Shown one piece after another: positions 45,023-53,534 of a stretch of DNA of 64,000 nt. Source of the DNA: an uncultured Alistipes sp. (GTDB taxonomy: Bacteria > Bacteroidota > Bacteroidia > Bacteroidales > Rikenellaceae); assembly GCA_900539755.1 (NCBI GenBank), contig UQDC01000002.1:1-64000 (forward strand), read 5' to 3'. The position numbers and the translations under genes were made by a program. The number at the start of each line of letters is the position of its first letter. The stretch's first letter is position 1. A model generated the notes under the pieces. The model ran no database searches. It was not told the DNA's origin and saw nothing but the letters and a program-made list of their open reading frames with translations.

Positions 45023-46018
45023 TTAGAGATAAAATGCAACACCCAGCCCAATGGAAAAGATGTTGACTTTGAAATTCATTGCACTCGAGTTACGTTTGCC
45101 GACTGTGACCTGGTTGTGGATCTGTTTGACACGGTTGTAGGTAAAACCCAACACTCCGACATTCAACTCGACAGCCATGTTGTTGGTGGCGAAGGCTACC
45201 AATCCTGGGGTCATGCCGATCGAGAAGATCTTGCCTGTTTCGTATGTGCCGCGTATCGGGCTGTCTGCAGCAAATTTTGCTTGAGAACGTCCCATGCCGA
45301 TCTGCATCTCATTGAACAGAGCAAATCGTTTATTGTTCCCTAGTGGAATGTATTGTCGCCAAATCAGCGATGCCTGGTAGGTGTGTTTCAAAGAATAAAA
45401 ATAGTCGGCTTTCAAATCAACGCCTGTATCGTCATCTCCCAGTTGGATGCTGCCGTTGTCAATGCGCAGGAAGGTGCGGGAATATGCAAAACGTACACCG
45501 ACTACCATGTTGTTGGTCAATGCATAACCCAAGGCCGGTGTGATTTTCATCGTGTGGCCTTCCGAGTCAATACCTTCAATTACTACAAAGGTGTAATTGT
45601 TGTTCGAGTGGGTGGAAAAGGAGACATTGGTCGCTATCACCCATTGCCCTTTCGGAACAAACGTATTGGATAGACTGGTTAAGCCTCGTTGCCGTTTGAG
45701 CGTACGGATCGAATCGGCCGACAGTTCAGGATAGGGCGGCTTGTATTGGCGACGCTTAGATACTTTTTTGTTTGTTGATCTATCTTTCCACGTTTCCTGT
45801 GACGCTGTCAGGTGCAGATCTCTATCAGCCGGTAATCCGGTCGATAATGTTGCCGTATGGTCTTGTTGTTTGTCCTGCTGGGTCGGAATGGAATCCGCAA
45901 CAGATAACAAACTATCGATCTGTTCCGACCCTGAGGCCGGAACAGATCCGAAAGCTGTTGAATGTATGCTCCCCAAAATGAGGAGAATAGATATAATTGG
46001 CGTTAATCCTTGCTTCAT
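45023..46018 (-). CDS. Outer-membrane beta-barrel protein, paralogue 1
   Basis: A 331-residue protein with a signal peptide (about 1-24), a short polar region (to about 118, with a basic patch KKVSKRRQYKPPYP) and a C-terminal beta-barrel beginning at SNTFVPKGQWVIATNVSFS and ending in FSIGLGVAFYL. The barrel is paralogous to that of the adjacent gene, but the N-terminal region is about half as long. Gaps of 9 bases on both sides place it firmly in the operon. Confidence 0.8.
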   Translation of the reverse strand: MKQGLTPIISILLILGSIHSTAFGSVPASGSEQIDSLLSVADSIPTQQDKQQDHTATLSTGLPADRDLHLTASQETWKDRSTNKKVSKRRQYKPPYPELSADSIRTLKRQRGLTSLSNTFVPKGQWVIATNVSFSTHSNNNYTFVVIEGIDSEGHTMKITPALGYALTNNMVVGVRFAYSRTFLRIDNGSIQLGDDDTGVDLKADYFYSLKHTYQASLIWRQYIPLGNNKRFALFNEMQIGMGRSQAKFAADSPIRGTYETGKIFSIGMTPGLVAFATNNMAVELNVGVLGFTYNRVKQIHNQVTVGKRNSSAMNFKVNIFSIGLGVAFYL

Positions 46019-46027
46019 TAGTAAAGA

Positions 46028-48256
46028 TTATTCTTGATCGACGTAGCCGTAGTCTCCTTCATAAACGAATTCGATGTCATCGAGGAACAGATTGCTGTCT
46101 GTGCTACCTTCGAAGTAATCGCCTCGATAGCTGGCAGATGCGGTCAAGATGAGTACATTGGGCTTTTCCGATTCGTATTTTTTACGATAATTGATCGGGA
46201 TCTCAATCATGGTCCATTCGGACTGTGTCTGTTCAATTAACAAGTCTCCATAACCCAAGATATGGCCTTCCAGAGTTGAGGGATCTTGCAAATTGGTGTA
46301 CAGAAACTCCTTAGTAGGATCGAGTACTGTCTTTTCAATTTCACTGGACTTCGTGTTGATCGTGTGATAGGTGCATCCGGGTTTGGTCATGTTGGTCAGA
46401 CAGACAAAGATACGTGCTGCATCTTGGACTTGAGCGTCGTCTTTCTTATAACTGCCAACGTTGCCTTTGTACCAGACACGTAGTTTCGTCGGCCGGGCAT
46501 TGAAACTGAAAGGTTGACCCATATTGACTGTACCGGCTGTACCTAAAATCTCTCCGAATGATCCTACAAAGATATTGCCGGCAGCCAATTTAATTACAAC
46601 TTTAGTCGTTTGTAACTTGGCACTGTATTGTCCCGAGGAGCCAGGGCGAGGATCAGCCTGACGTGTGGTGACATTGTATGACGATCCTATCGAGGTTGAA
46701 CCAGGATTTCCGGTTGCCCAGAACTCTGAACCTCCTTCTGCATAGGGAAACCACGGATTACCGGACTGGTGCCACTCTTCGAATCCTGCATTGGGAATTT
46801 GTGTGCCGGCAGGTGTCGTTTCGCTTTTGACCTCACCACTTGCCGTTCCGTTTTCAAAGAGTTGATATTCGTAGGTCTGATTGGGTTTGAAATCGGTCGC
46901 TTGGGCCGTGTAGGTATATCCATCAGCCCCTTTGATTGCAGGAAGTGTAGTCCATTCACCGTTGCCCGAGATGCGATACTTCACCGATACTTCAGTAGTA
47001 GCCGGATTGGTTACCACGGCGCTCATATTAGCGGTGCCGAACCAAAGGTCTTGCGCTGTAATGGATACCGGTTTTGTTAAGGCGATTTGGGCCGTAGCCT
47101 TACCTGTATTCGATCCTGCGTCGGTAATTTCAAAATCGAGAGCATTGATTCCAGCATCCAGTTTTTCACAGAAGGTGGAAGTCAACGTTAAAACACCGTT
47201 CATAGCATCTGTTGGGGTGTATGTGATACCATTGGCAGCTGCTTCGGGTAGAACGGATCCATCGTGCATGATTTCGTATGTAATTCCGCTCCCTTGGACA
47301 GTGAACTTCATGGTCTGCAAATTGTTGATCGAAGAGACATTAAATTTAACAGGATCACTGTAATAACCCGTCACATTGTCAATGTTGAAACCATCGCCCA
47401 TAATCGTCGGTTCCGGACTGAACAGGAAGGAATCGTCAAATGATTCAACATATTCCTGTACCTTTACAATCACGGTCAGATAACCGTCTGGAGTCTTCGA
47501 GTATTTGAATTTAAGCGTGTATTGTTTGCCGCTTTCAGGCAGTTCAATGGTGCCGGTTTTTGAATTGTTCTTATTGATGGCCGGATCGGAACTTTCGCCT
47601 AAAAATCCCCAGCTCAAATTGCTAACTCCGTCCGGTAAGATGAAAAATCCGGTGGTGTCGGTTTCATAGTGCAGGGTAGGGACCAAGCCATTTTCTGCAT
47701 CAGTCTGCGAGTACTCGTCTGACGCACAAACATAGGCCTCATATCCCAAATCAAACTTCTCCTTGATAGTCGATTCGAATTCAACACGTACCGCAATGTT
47801 AGTCAGCTGGCATTTGATAGGGACAATTTTTGTCTCTTTAGCTGCTAACTCAAAGGTGGCCTCACCGGCATAATGTTTATTAGTAAAGGTAGCTTCGTTG
47901 CGGTCTCCAGCATCAATGACCACCTTGTATGTTCCGGCTGCCAAATAAAGATCATCAGGAACACTTGTGGCCGGTTTGTATTTGCGGATCAGATTGTCTG
48001 TCGTTTCTCCCGCTCCGTCAGTGGTGACGCTGTATATCCACATGGTGCTTACTTCAAGAGGATCGTACCCTTCTGTCGCTTTGGTATTGGTTAAAGAGAG
48101 TTCCGTGCCGTTGAAATCAAGCGTGAAGCGGAGAGAGCCCATCTGCTCTTTGTCGATGCCGGTAGTATCTTTGGTACAAGAGGGTGCCAGAAGCAACAAC
48201 CCAATAAAACCGACCGACAAAATCTTGCGAATATTTTTGAAATAATATGATCTCAT
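46028..48256 (-). CDS. DUF4493 + PCMD surface lipoprotein
   Basis: A 742-residue lipoprotein (Cys27 in LLAPSC). The N-terminal DUF4493-type domain (about 35-170) has GSLRFTLDFNG, LYLAAGTYKVVIDAG, KHYAGEATFELAAKE and CQLTNIAVRVEFE. Several immunoglobulin-like domains follow, and a C-terminal PCMD domain (about 495-742) runs from IPNAGFEEW to ASYRGDYFEGSTDSNLFLDDIEFVY. The ATG at 48256 starts 4 bases after the upstream stop; an in-frame ATG at 48271 would overlap it. Likely an adhesin- or fimbria-associated surface protein. The role is inferred. Confidence 0.85.
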   Translation of the reverse strand: MRSYYFKNIRKILSVGFIGLLLLAPSCTKDTTGIDKEQMGSLRFTLDFNGTELSLTNTKATEGYDPLEVSTMWIYSVTTDGAGETTDNLIRKYKPATSVPDDLYLAAGTYKVVIDAGDRNEATFTNKHYAGEATFELAAKETKIVPIKCQLTNIAVRVEFESTIKEKFDLGYEAYVCASDEYSQTDAENGLVPTLHYETDTTGFFILPDGVSNLSWGFLGESSDPAINKNNSKTGTIELPESGKQYTLKFKYSKTPDGYLTVIVKVQEYVESFDDSFLFSPEPTIMGDGFNIDNVTGYYSDPVKFNVSSINNLQTMKFTVQGSGITYEIMHDGSVLPEAAANGITYTPTDAMNGVLTLTSTFCEKLDAGINALDFEITDAGSNTGKATAQIALTKPVSITAQDLWFGTANMSAVVTNPATTEVSVKYRISGNGEWTTLPAIKGADGYTYTAQATDFKPNQTYEYQLFENGTASGEVKSETTPAGTQIPNAGFEEWHQSGNPWFPYAEGGSEFWATGNPGSTSIGSSYNVTTRQADPRPGSSGQYSAKLQTTKVVIKLAAGNIFVGSFGEILGTAGTVNMGQPFSFNARPTKLRVWYKGNVGSYKKDDAQVQDAARIFVCLTNMTKPGCTYHTINTKSSEIEKTVLDPTKEFLYTNLQDPSTLEGHILGYGDLLIEQTQSEWTMIEIPINYRKKYESEKPNVLILTASASYRGDYFEGSTDSNLFLDDIEFVYEGDYGYVDQE

Positions 48257-48260
48257 GATT

Positions 48261-50150
48261 TTACGGTACATAAAGTTGAATGGTTTTTGAATTCTGACCT
48301 CCTGCATCTTCTACGGTCAGCGTGAAGTCGCTGTTGCCTGTTCCGAGAACAGTCAACATCGGCATAAAGGATGAAATGTCAAATGTGAGCTCTTTTTTAC
48401 CCTCAACATCCGACCCTGTCGGGAATCCAAGATTACCTAATGGCCCTGCAAAATCACCAGGATTAACCAAATCCATGTGCGTTGACAGTCCAAGGCTAGC
48501 CAACTCTTCGGCAGTCAGTGTCGTACTGTTGATATCGACGGTGAAACCGGTAATACCTGTCTGCGAGGTGACGGTAATTTTGACCTCAGGATCAGCGGTC
48601 GTATCACTCAATTTGGTAATCTTCCAGCGTGTGTTGAAATCATACGTTTTGGATCCGTCTTTGTTTGTCCAAATGATTTCCGGACCTTTTGTCTCAATAT
48701 CACCGCCTTCCGATACCGTGATCTTCAAGTTGGTGTAAGAGGTGCGACCTTTGGAGTCAACCGCAATGAATTTCACAGTGTGTACCCCTTTATAATTAAA
48801 GAGTTTGGTCATACCCGCATCTTTGAGAGTCGCTTTGACTACACCTGATTCATCTTGTATCAGTAAGTATGAGGTTAATGCACTATTTTGTGGCCATATC
48901 TGGACTGTATTATTGGTGTAGCCAGCTGCAGATAAATCGCTCAGTAATGTAGCGTTATCCGATGCGAAAAGCAACTTGACAGAACGCAAGGTTACGTCCG
49001 ATTGAGGCGTGATAATGGCTTGTAAATTTTCATTCCATTTGCCCAAGTCTTCGTTGTACATGCTTTGGTTGATGGTATAACCCTGAGCAATGTCATGTCC
49101 TTCAAGGGTTACTACCGGAGAGTTGGCATCCGAAAGCTCTTCATCGGGAATTACCTCTTCTCCAAAGGCATACAAATTGGTGACATCAACATCGATCTTT
49201 TGATCGTACACCCAATTTTCCACAGTCATTTGGAACTGAATGTTGCCTTGAGATGCGTTGGTGACGTGAATGGAGATTTTACGCCATTGTCCGGCTTTGC
49301 ATCCCGTAATTTCACGGGTCCATTTTACAGGTACATACTCTGGTGCAACATCTCCCGATGCTTTATTATAGGCGCCTTTCAACTCTACGGTGATGGTATT
49401 GGTCGCTTCGACTGCTTTGAAATAACCATATTTTTCTCCATCGGCAGCAGCGCGATCATAAACCAGACTATTTTCTCCGACAGACAGAGTTACCGTTAAG
49501 GCCGGCAGCTGCTCTGTCGCTTGATCGTCCGGTAAGAACAGACTTTGTAAATCAGGGGTTAATGATACTGATGTGCGAATGTTGGCTAACGAGCATACCA
49601 AATCATTAACGGTTGTCTCAGTTGCTTTGATCACATTTTTCGTTACAGATCCTGCATAAACCGGCATATCCCAGTTGGCATAGTAATCTCCGGCCATGTA
49701 GCTGGCATAATCGGGAGATTCTGCAGAGATCTTGTATGTTCCCGGAGCTACAGGTATTTTTTGATTTTCCTCTTTCTTGAGATCGGCATAAGTGTAATTC
49801 ATGGTCTCCGATGTCTTCGTGTTGAGGATGGTTACCTTGTAGTCGTCGCTGGCTTCAGCTGTAGAAGGATCCGTTTTAGTGGTCGTTGAATCAACAGCGG
49901 ATTGTGTATTGTTGCTTCGAGTGAGATGGGTTGCTTCAGAACCGGAAGACTCGGATTTTGTCGGGGAACTTTCGCCTGTTGTAGTAGAAATAATCTCATT
50001 GTCGGCAACAGTAACCGATAATCCGGAGGTGACGATATAACCTACTTCGTCATCCGTCCCAGGAGTGGTCGGAAAACCAGGGTCTTCATTTTTGCAACCT
50101 GACAAAAGTAATAGAAATGCCAGGCAGAATATGTGTAAAAACTCTTTCAT
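48261..50150 (-). CDS. DUF4493 surface lipoprotein with Ser/Thr-rich spacer
   Basis: A 629-residue lipoprotein (Cys19 in LLSGC). Mature N-terminal part GYIVTSGLSVTV, then a Ser/Thr/Glu-rich spacer (about 60-100). The DUF4493-type core (VAPGTYKISAESPDYASYMAGDYYA, ETTVNDLVCSLANIRTSVSLT) follows. The C-terminal half holds immunoglobulin-like domains (HTVKFIAVDSKGRTSYTNLKI, FTLTVEDAGGQNSKTIQLYVP). No catalytic motif is seen. It is the third gene of the operon, 29 bases after the preceding one. Confidence 0.83.
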   Translation of the reverse strand: MKEFLHIFCLAFLLLLSGCKNEDPGFPTTPGTDDEVGYIVTSGLSVTVADNEIISTTTGESSPTKSESSGSEATHLTRSNNTQSAVDSTTTKTDPSTAEASDDYKVTILNTKTSETMNYTYADLKKEENQKIPVAPGTYKISAESPDYASYMAGDYYANWDMPVYAGSVTKNVIKATETTVNDLVCSLANIRTSVSLTPDLQSLFLPDDQATEQLPALTVTLSVGENSLVYDRAAADGEKYGYFKAVEATNTITVELKGAYNKASGDVAPEYVPVKWTREITGCKAGQWRKISIHVTNASQGNIQFQMTVENWVYDQKIDVDVTNLYAFGEEVIPDEELSDANSPVVTLEGHDIAQGYTINQSMYNEDLGKWNENLQAIITPQSDVTLRSVKLLFASDNATLLSDLSAAGYTNNTVQIWPQNSALTSYLLIQDESGVVKATLKDAGMTKLFNYKGVHTVKFIAVDSKGRTSYTNLKITVSEGGDIETKGPEIIWTNKDGSKTYDFNTRWKITKLSDTTADPEVKITVTSQTGITGFTVDINSTTLTAEELASLGLSTHMDLVNPGDFAGPLGNLGFPTGSDVEGKKELTFDISSFMPMLTVLGTGNSDFTLTVEDAGGQNSKTIQLYVP

Positions 50151-50179
50151 CAGGAAGTCGTTTTTAAGTTGAGTTCTAA

Positions 50180-50968
50180 TTAGGCTTCAGGATTTAGTTC
50201 GACATCGATTACCTCTACGGAAGTGGGGGTGTCATCGAAATCGATGGTAATATTGGCTTGTCCAGCCGAGCCGGCATCAACGACTATCGTGTGCCATGTG
50301 CGGGCTAGAGTGGTTCCGATTTCCGTTTTCGGGAAGGTGACCTCGGCTCCGTTGGTTTTGACAGCGGTGCCACTCATGTATAGTGTTGAATTGGGCTTGA
50401 CAAAAATGGGAACAGGATCAGTTACAGAGGTAATGGTATGACCACTTTGGTAACCAGAACTTGTTGTGATCTGAATCTGACAAGAGGTGTAATATTTTTT
50501 GAACCACTCTGAAAATTCGAGAGTATACAAGGAGTTGGCAAGCGCGTGTGTTACCGGTTGCGTAACGGTTTGACGAGCAGCTACGGTGCATGTAGTCTTG
50601 CCTTCAAAATAAGCAGCTTGAGGTCCTTCCGCTTCGGGATCTCCGTACGTGAAGTGGGCTGTATAGTCATCAGGATCAAGCAAGGGTTGATCGTATGCAG
50701 CCATGTTTTCGTAGTGATACTCTGTTGCTGTGCTTGTGCCGGTCAAATGAAGTTTCATTTGGTTCGCATCAGGCAGGCAAGAGGCAGGCAATTCACGAGT
50801 TGCTTGATCAGCCTTGGTGTTTCCGTCCTGAATCGTGGTGACTTGTGCTGATATGTTGCAGTCGAAACGAATTGACCCCTTTTCCGCATCTGTCGGACCG
50901 GGAACGGTCGATTTCGAGCAGCCTGTCAACAACAGTAGCAGACAACAGAGAGGTAAAAATTGTTTCAT
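50180..50968 (-). CDS. Minimal DUF4493 surface lipoprotein
   Basis: A 262-residue lipoprotein (Cys17 in LLTGC), a single DUF4493-type unit: GSIRFDCNIS, LDPDDYTAHFTYGDPEAEGPQAAYFEGKTTCTVAARQTV and HALANSLYTLEFSEWFKKYY. It ends shortly after the second beta-sandwich half. Its small size suggests a subunit or cap rather than a multi-domain adhesin. The gap to the gene before it is 36 bases, and it shares orientation with the whole operon. Confidence 0.8.
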   Translation of the reverse strand: MKQFLPLCCLLLLLTGCSKSTVPGPTDAEKGSIRFDCNISAQVTTIQDGNTKADQATRELPASCLPDANQMKLHLTGTSTATEYHYENMAAYDQPLLDPDDYTAHFTYGDPEAEGPQAAYFEGKTTCTVAARQTVTQPVTHALANSLYTLEFSEWFKKYYTSCQIQITTSSGYQSGHTITSVTDPVPIFVKPNSTLYMSGTAVKTNGAEVTFPKTEIGTTLARTWHTIVVDAGSAGQANITIDFDDTPTSVEVIDVELNPEA

Positions 50969-51004
50969 GTGGTTTTATAGTTTGGTTGATAATTTATAGT
51001 TTCA

Positions 51005-52846
51005 TTATTGGGCAATGGAAACACGGATATTGTCGAGATAGAGGTAGTAAGTTTTTGCAGTTACAGTACCTGAACCTTCATAATCAATAAACCATGTCAA
51101 GCGAGTTGCCGCAGTACAACCGCTTAAAGCGTGTGTATGGTTGATGTCTGTCATGGTCGTCGGAGTTCCGCCCAGAGCGACTGCATAAGTTTGAGCTGGT
51201 GAAGGCGGATTGGATTTGTCTCCACCAAACAGAGTCGCACAATAACCTCCTGCAATGGGCCCGGTTTGGGTCGTAGAACCGAATTTGCAAACAGGATATC
51301 GGTTGCTTGCATCCGTAGTTGCACCTGCATCATATACGATCTGAAGTGAAACTGTTTTGCCTGGTTTGAGATTTGACAACGGGGGGGAATCTACGCGTCC
51401 GAATTTGTGGTCAGTGTGACTTGTGGAGGTCCCAATGTAGGTCCGAATTTCTAAAGAGGTATTTGCCTCGGTTTTCCATCTGGAACCAGTCCATCCCGGT
51501 AACCCTGCATCATCCAACCCATAGGCTGTACCTCCATTATCATCTGCATGTGCATCATTGGTCGTGATGTTGGCAAAATCTTCAAAATAGAGGTAAGGTA
51601 CCGTCAAATCAATGTTTTCAGTGGTCTCTTCTTCAAACGAAATCTCTTGCAACTCGGAAACAATGGCGTTGTCTGAATCATAGGTGAACGTTAGGCCGTT
51701 GGTGCGGATTAACTCGCTGTGGTTGACGCCGTTTGTTTGGTTGTAAAAACTAACCGTGTAATTGTTAGAAGCGTTGACCTGAAATTCTTGTTGATTCGTG
51801 CCGTTGCAGAACAGTGCTCCTTCAGGAGCGGTTACAGTAAATGTGTTGGGTGTCTCTCCAAGGTTATTTCCTGTGATTGAGAAAACAAGATTGGTAGTCG
51901 ATAAAGATCCCGGAATTGTCAGATTGACAGGTGTAATACGTCCAGCTTTCAATTCTCGGTTGATCTGTTGCGAAATAGAGGTAATTTGATTGTCTTGCTC
52001 GTCATAAGCGGTGAAACGTACTGTGCCGTTCACGGTACCGGGACAGAGAAACAACCAAACATAATTGCCGTTCACATCATCTTCTTCCGACTCTGTGAGC
52101 GGTTTTGACAATACGGCTGTAACCGTATTGCTTCCCTCAGTGAGGGTCGGGGTTGCTGTGGGATCGGTCAGATCCATTGTCATCTTCCCGACTACGGGAG
52201 AGGGGAATTCGACACGAAGCTTGTGGATCGGACTGCCCCATTGGTTCCGGCCTGTCGGCACTTGGATGCGCATCACGTGACATTGATGAATGAACTTCAT
52301 GGTCAACGTGTTGTCTCCATCCAAATTGGGTTGTGAAGAGAGCGGAGTAGCCAACATAAAATCGAGATTGCCGGTGTATTCCGCGTGTAAATCTGGAGGG
52401 CAATATGTGCCGGGTTGTTCGGCTGGTAGATCGTACGTAATCTGAGTCCCACTAACTGAGGCTGGCTCGGGATAAGCCGCGAAGTAGTCGTAACTGCCTG
52501 AAGGTAGGGCCTCCATCTCTGTACTGAATGTGGATACTGTACCCCCAAATTCACAACATGTGCAGGGTTGGCCGCTATTGAGAGCGTCTGAACTTCCCGT
52601 TTTACGCCAATAAAGCTCTATGGTGTCGCGCTCAGACCAATATGTATGATCGAGATTTTCTCCTCCGATAGCTGTGCGGGTTGTTGGACTTGATGAAGGA
52701 TCTGAACCCGGTTGAATTGCTTTCAGATAAACGGTAATTTGCCGATCGGGATGTGGTGTATTCTCTTTGGAGGAGCATCCTACAAAGAGTGAAATCACCA
52801 AAGAGATTATATTGAAAGAAACGATTTGTCGTAAAAAGTTTTTCAT
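51005..52846 (-). CDS. Fimbrillin-like (Mfa-like) lipoprotein with jelly-roll C terminus
   Basis: A 613-residue lipoprotein (Cys24 in LFVGC). The N-terminal 300 residues match the fimbrillin-like pattern: TRTAIGG near the start, TYWSERDTIELYW, GSYDYFAAYP, LDFMLATPLSS, MKFIHQCHVMRIQV, and RELKAGRITPVNLTI at the domain end. The C-terminal part (about 420-613) starts at YFEDFANITTNDAH and ends in YYLYLDNIRVSI, like a carbohydrate-binding jelly roll. It is the first gene of the operon. It could be a pilin or tip-like subunit, or a single-chain adhesin. No mature-chain strand-exchange motif can be assigned by eye. Confidence 0.82.
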   Translation of the reverse strand: MKNFLRQIVSFNIISLVISLFVGCSSKENTPHPDRQITVYLKAIQPGSDPSSSPTTRTAIGGENLDHTYWSERDTIELYWRKTGSSDALNSGQPCTCCEFGGTVSTFSTEMEALPSGSYDYFAAYPEPASVSGTQITYDLPAEQPGTYCPPDLHAEYTGNLDFMLATPLSSQPNLDGDNTLTMKFIHQCHVMRIQVPTGRNQWGSPIHKLRVEFPSPVVGKMTMDLTDPTATPTLTEGSNTVTAVLSKPLTESEEDDVNGNYVWLFLCPGTVNGTVRFTAYDEQDNQITSISQQINRELKAGRITPVNLTIPGSLSTTNLVFSITGNNLGETPNTFTVTAPEGALFCNGTNQQEFQVNASNNYTVSFYNQTNGVNHSELIRTNGLTFTYDSDNAIVSELQEISFEEETTENIDLTVPYLYFEDFANITTNDAHADDNGGTAYGLDDAGLPGWTGSRWKTEANTSLEIRTYIGTSTSHTDHKFGRVDSPPLSNLKPGKTVSLQIVYDAGATTDASNRYPVCKFGSTTQTGPIAGGYCATLFGGDKSNPPSPAQTYAVALGGTPTTMTDINHTHALSGCTAATRLTWFIDYEGSGTVTAKTYYLYLDNIRVSIAQ

Positions 52847-53357
52847 TGTCTGTTGAGCTGGACGGCTAATGCAATGTTTGATGCATCAGTTTATTGCAGC
52901 TGCCGAAGATTTACTTATACCGTAATAATGCGGCGGCAAATATCGTTAAAATTTCTATATCATTTTATATAACAAGGATGCCTCTGAAAAGTTACAGAAA
53001 TATGGAAATTATTTTATTTTTTTCGTGTCTGTGATAAAACCAGTATAAAATAAAGTCACAAATTCATCGTTTATTTTCTTTATCTAAATCTAAGAGAGGC
53101 TGCATCGATTAATATTTGTTAGGGAAAATATATTTGTTGGGGCGATACAGATTTTGTATGGTGTAAAAAGGAGGTTTATTTATTTTCTAATCGGATGGAG
53201 GTCTCGGTGTAATACGATAATAGAGGATGTAAAGAAAATCGATCAGTAGTGCAGAGGCCTGATATAACCCGAAATCAAAGGGATACCGGACGTATTAGAT
53301 GCAGGTCGAGAAGGGTATGGCGTAACCTTACTGTGTGCAATATTGAGGATTTTTTTT
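52847..53357. other. AT-rich divergent region between the surface operon and trpB2
   Basis: About 510 bases; 52880-53110 is very AT-rich. The operon promoter must be here. The nearest -7-like string on the minus strand is GATATTTG (52944-52937), one mismatch from consensus and without a clear -33. No invertible-promoter inverted repeats of the kind seen in Bacteroides surface loci were found. No gene seen. Confidence 0.4.
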
Positions 53358-53365
53358 TACATTTG
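53358..53365 (+). promoter_or_regulatory. -7 promoter element upstream of trpB2
   Basis: TACATTTG is a perfect TAnnTTTG match after a T-tract. It lies about 170 bases upstream of the trpB2 ATG, implying a leader of about 160 nt with no recognised fold. Confidence 0.45.
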
Positions 53366-53534
53366 TAAGATAAGTCATTGCCTTGCAATGAGACGATGTC
53401 TGATCAAGAATAGAGCATATTGCCGTTTGATTGATCAAATTAAGTTAGTTTTCTGTGGCTTGGGGCTGTTCGTGTTGACACAGCGTTGTGTCACAGGTGA
53501 AATTTTAAATTGAAGTCGAATAATTCACAATACA

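Noticed and set aside
52847..53534. Invertible promoter for the surface operon
   Set aside because: Bacteroides surface loci often have inverted repeats around the promoter, but no matching pair was found here and no invertase gene is in the window.
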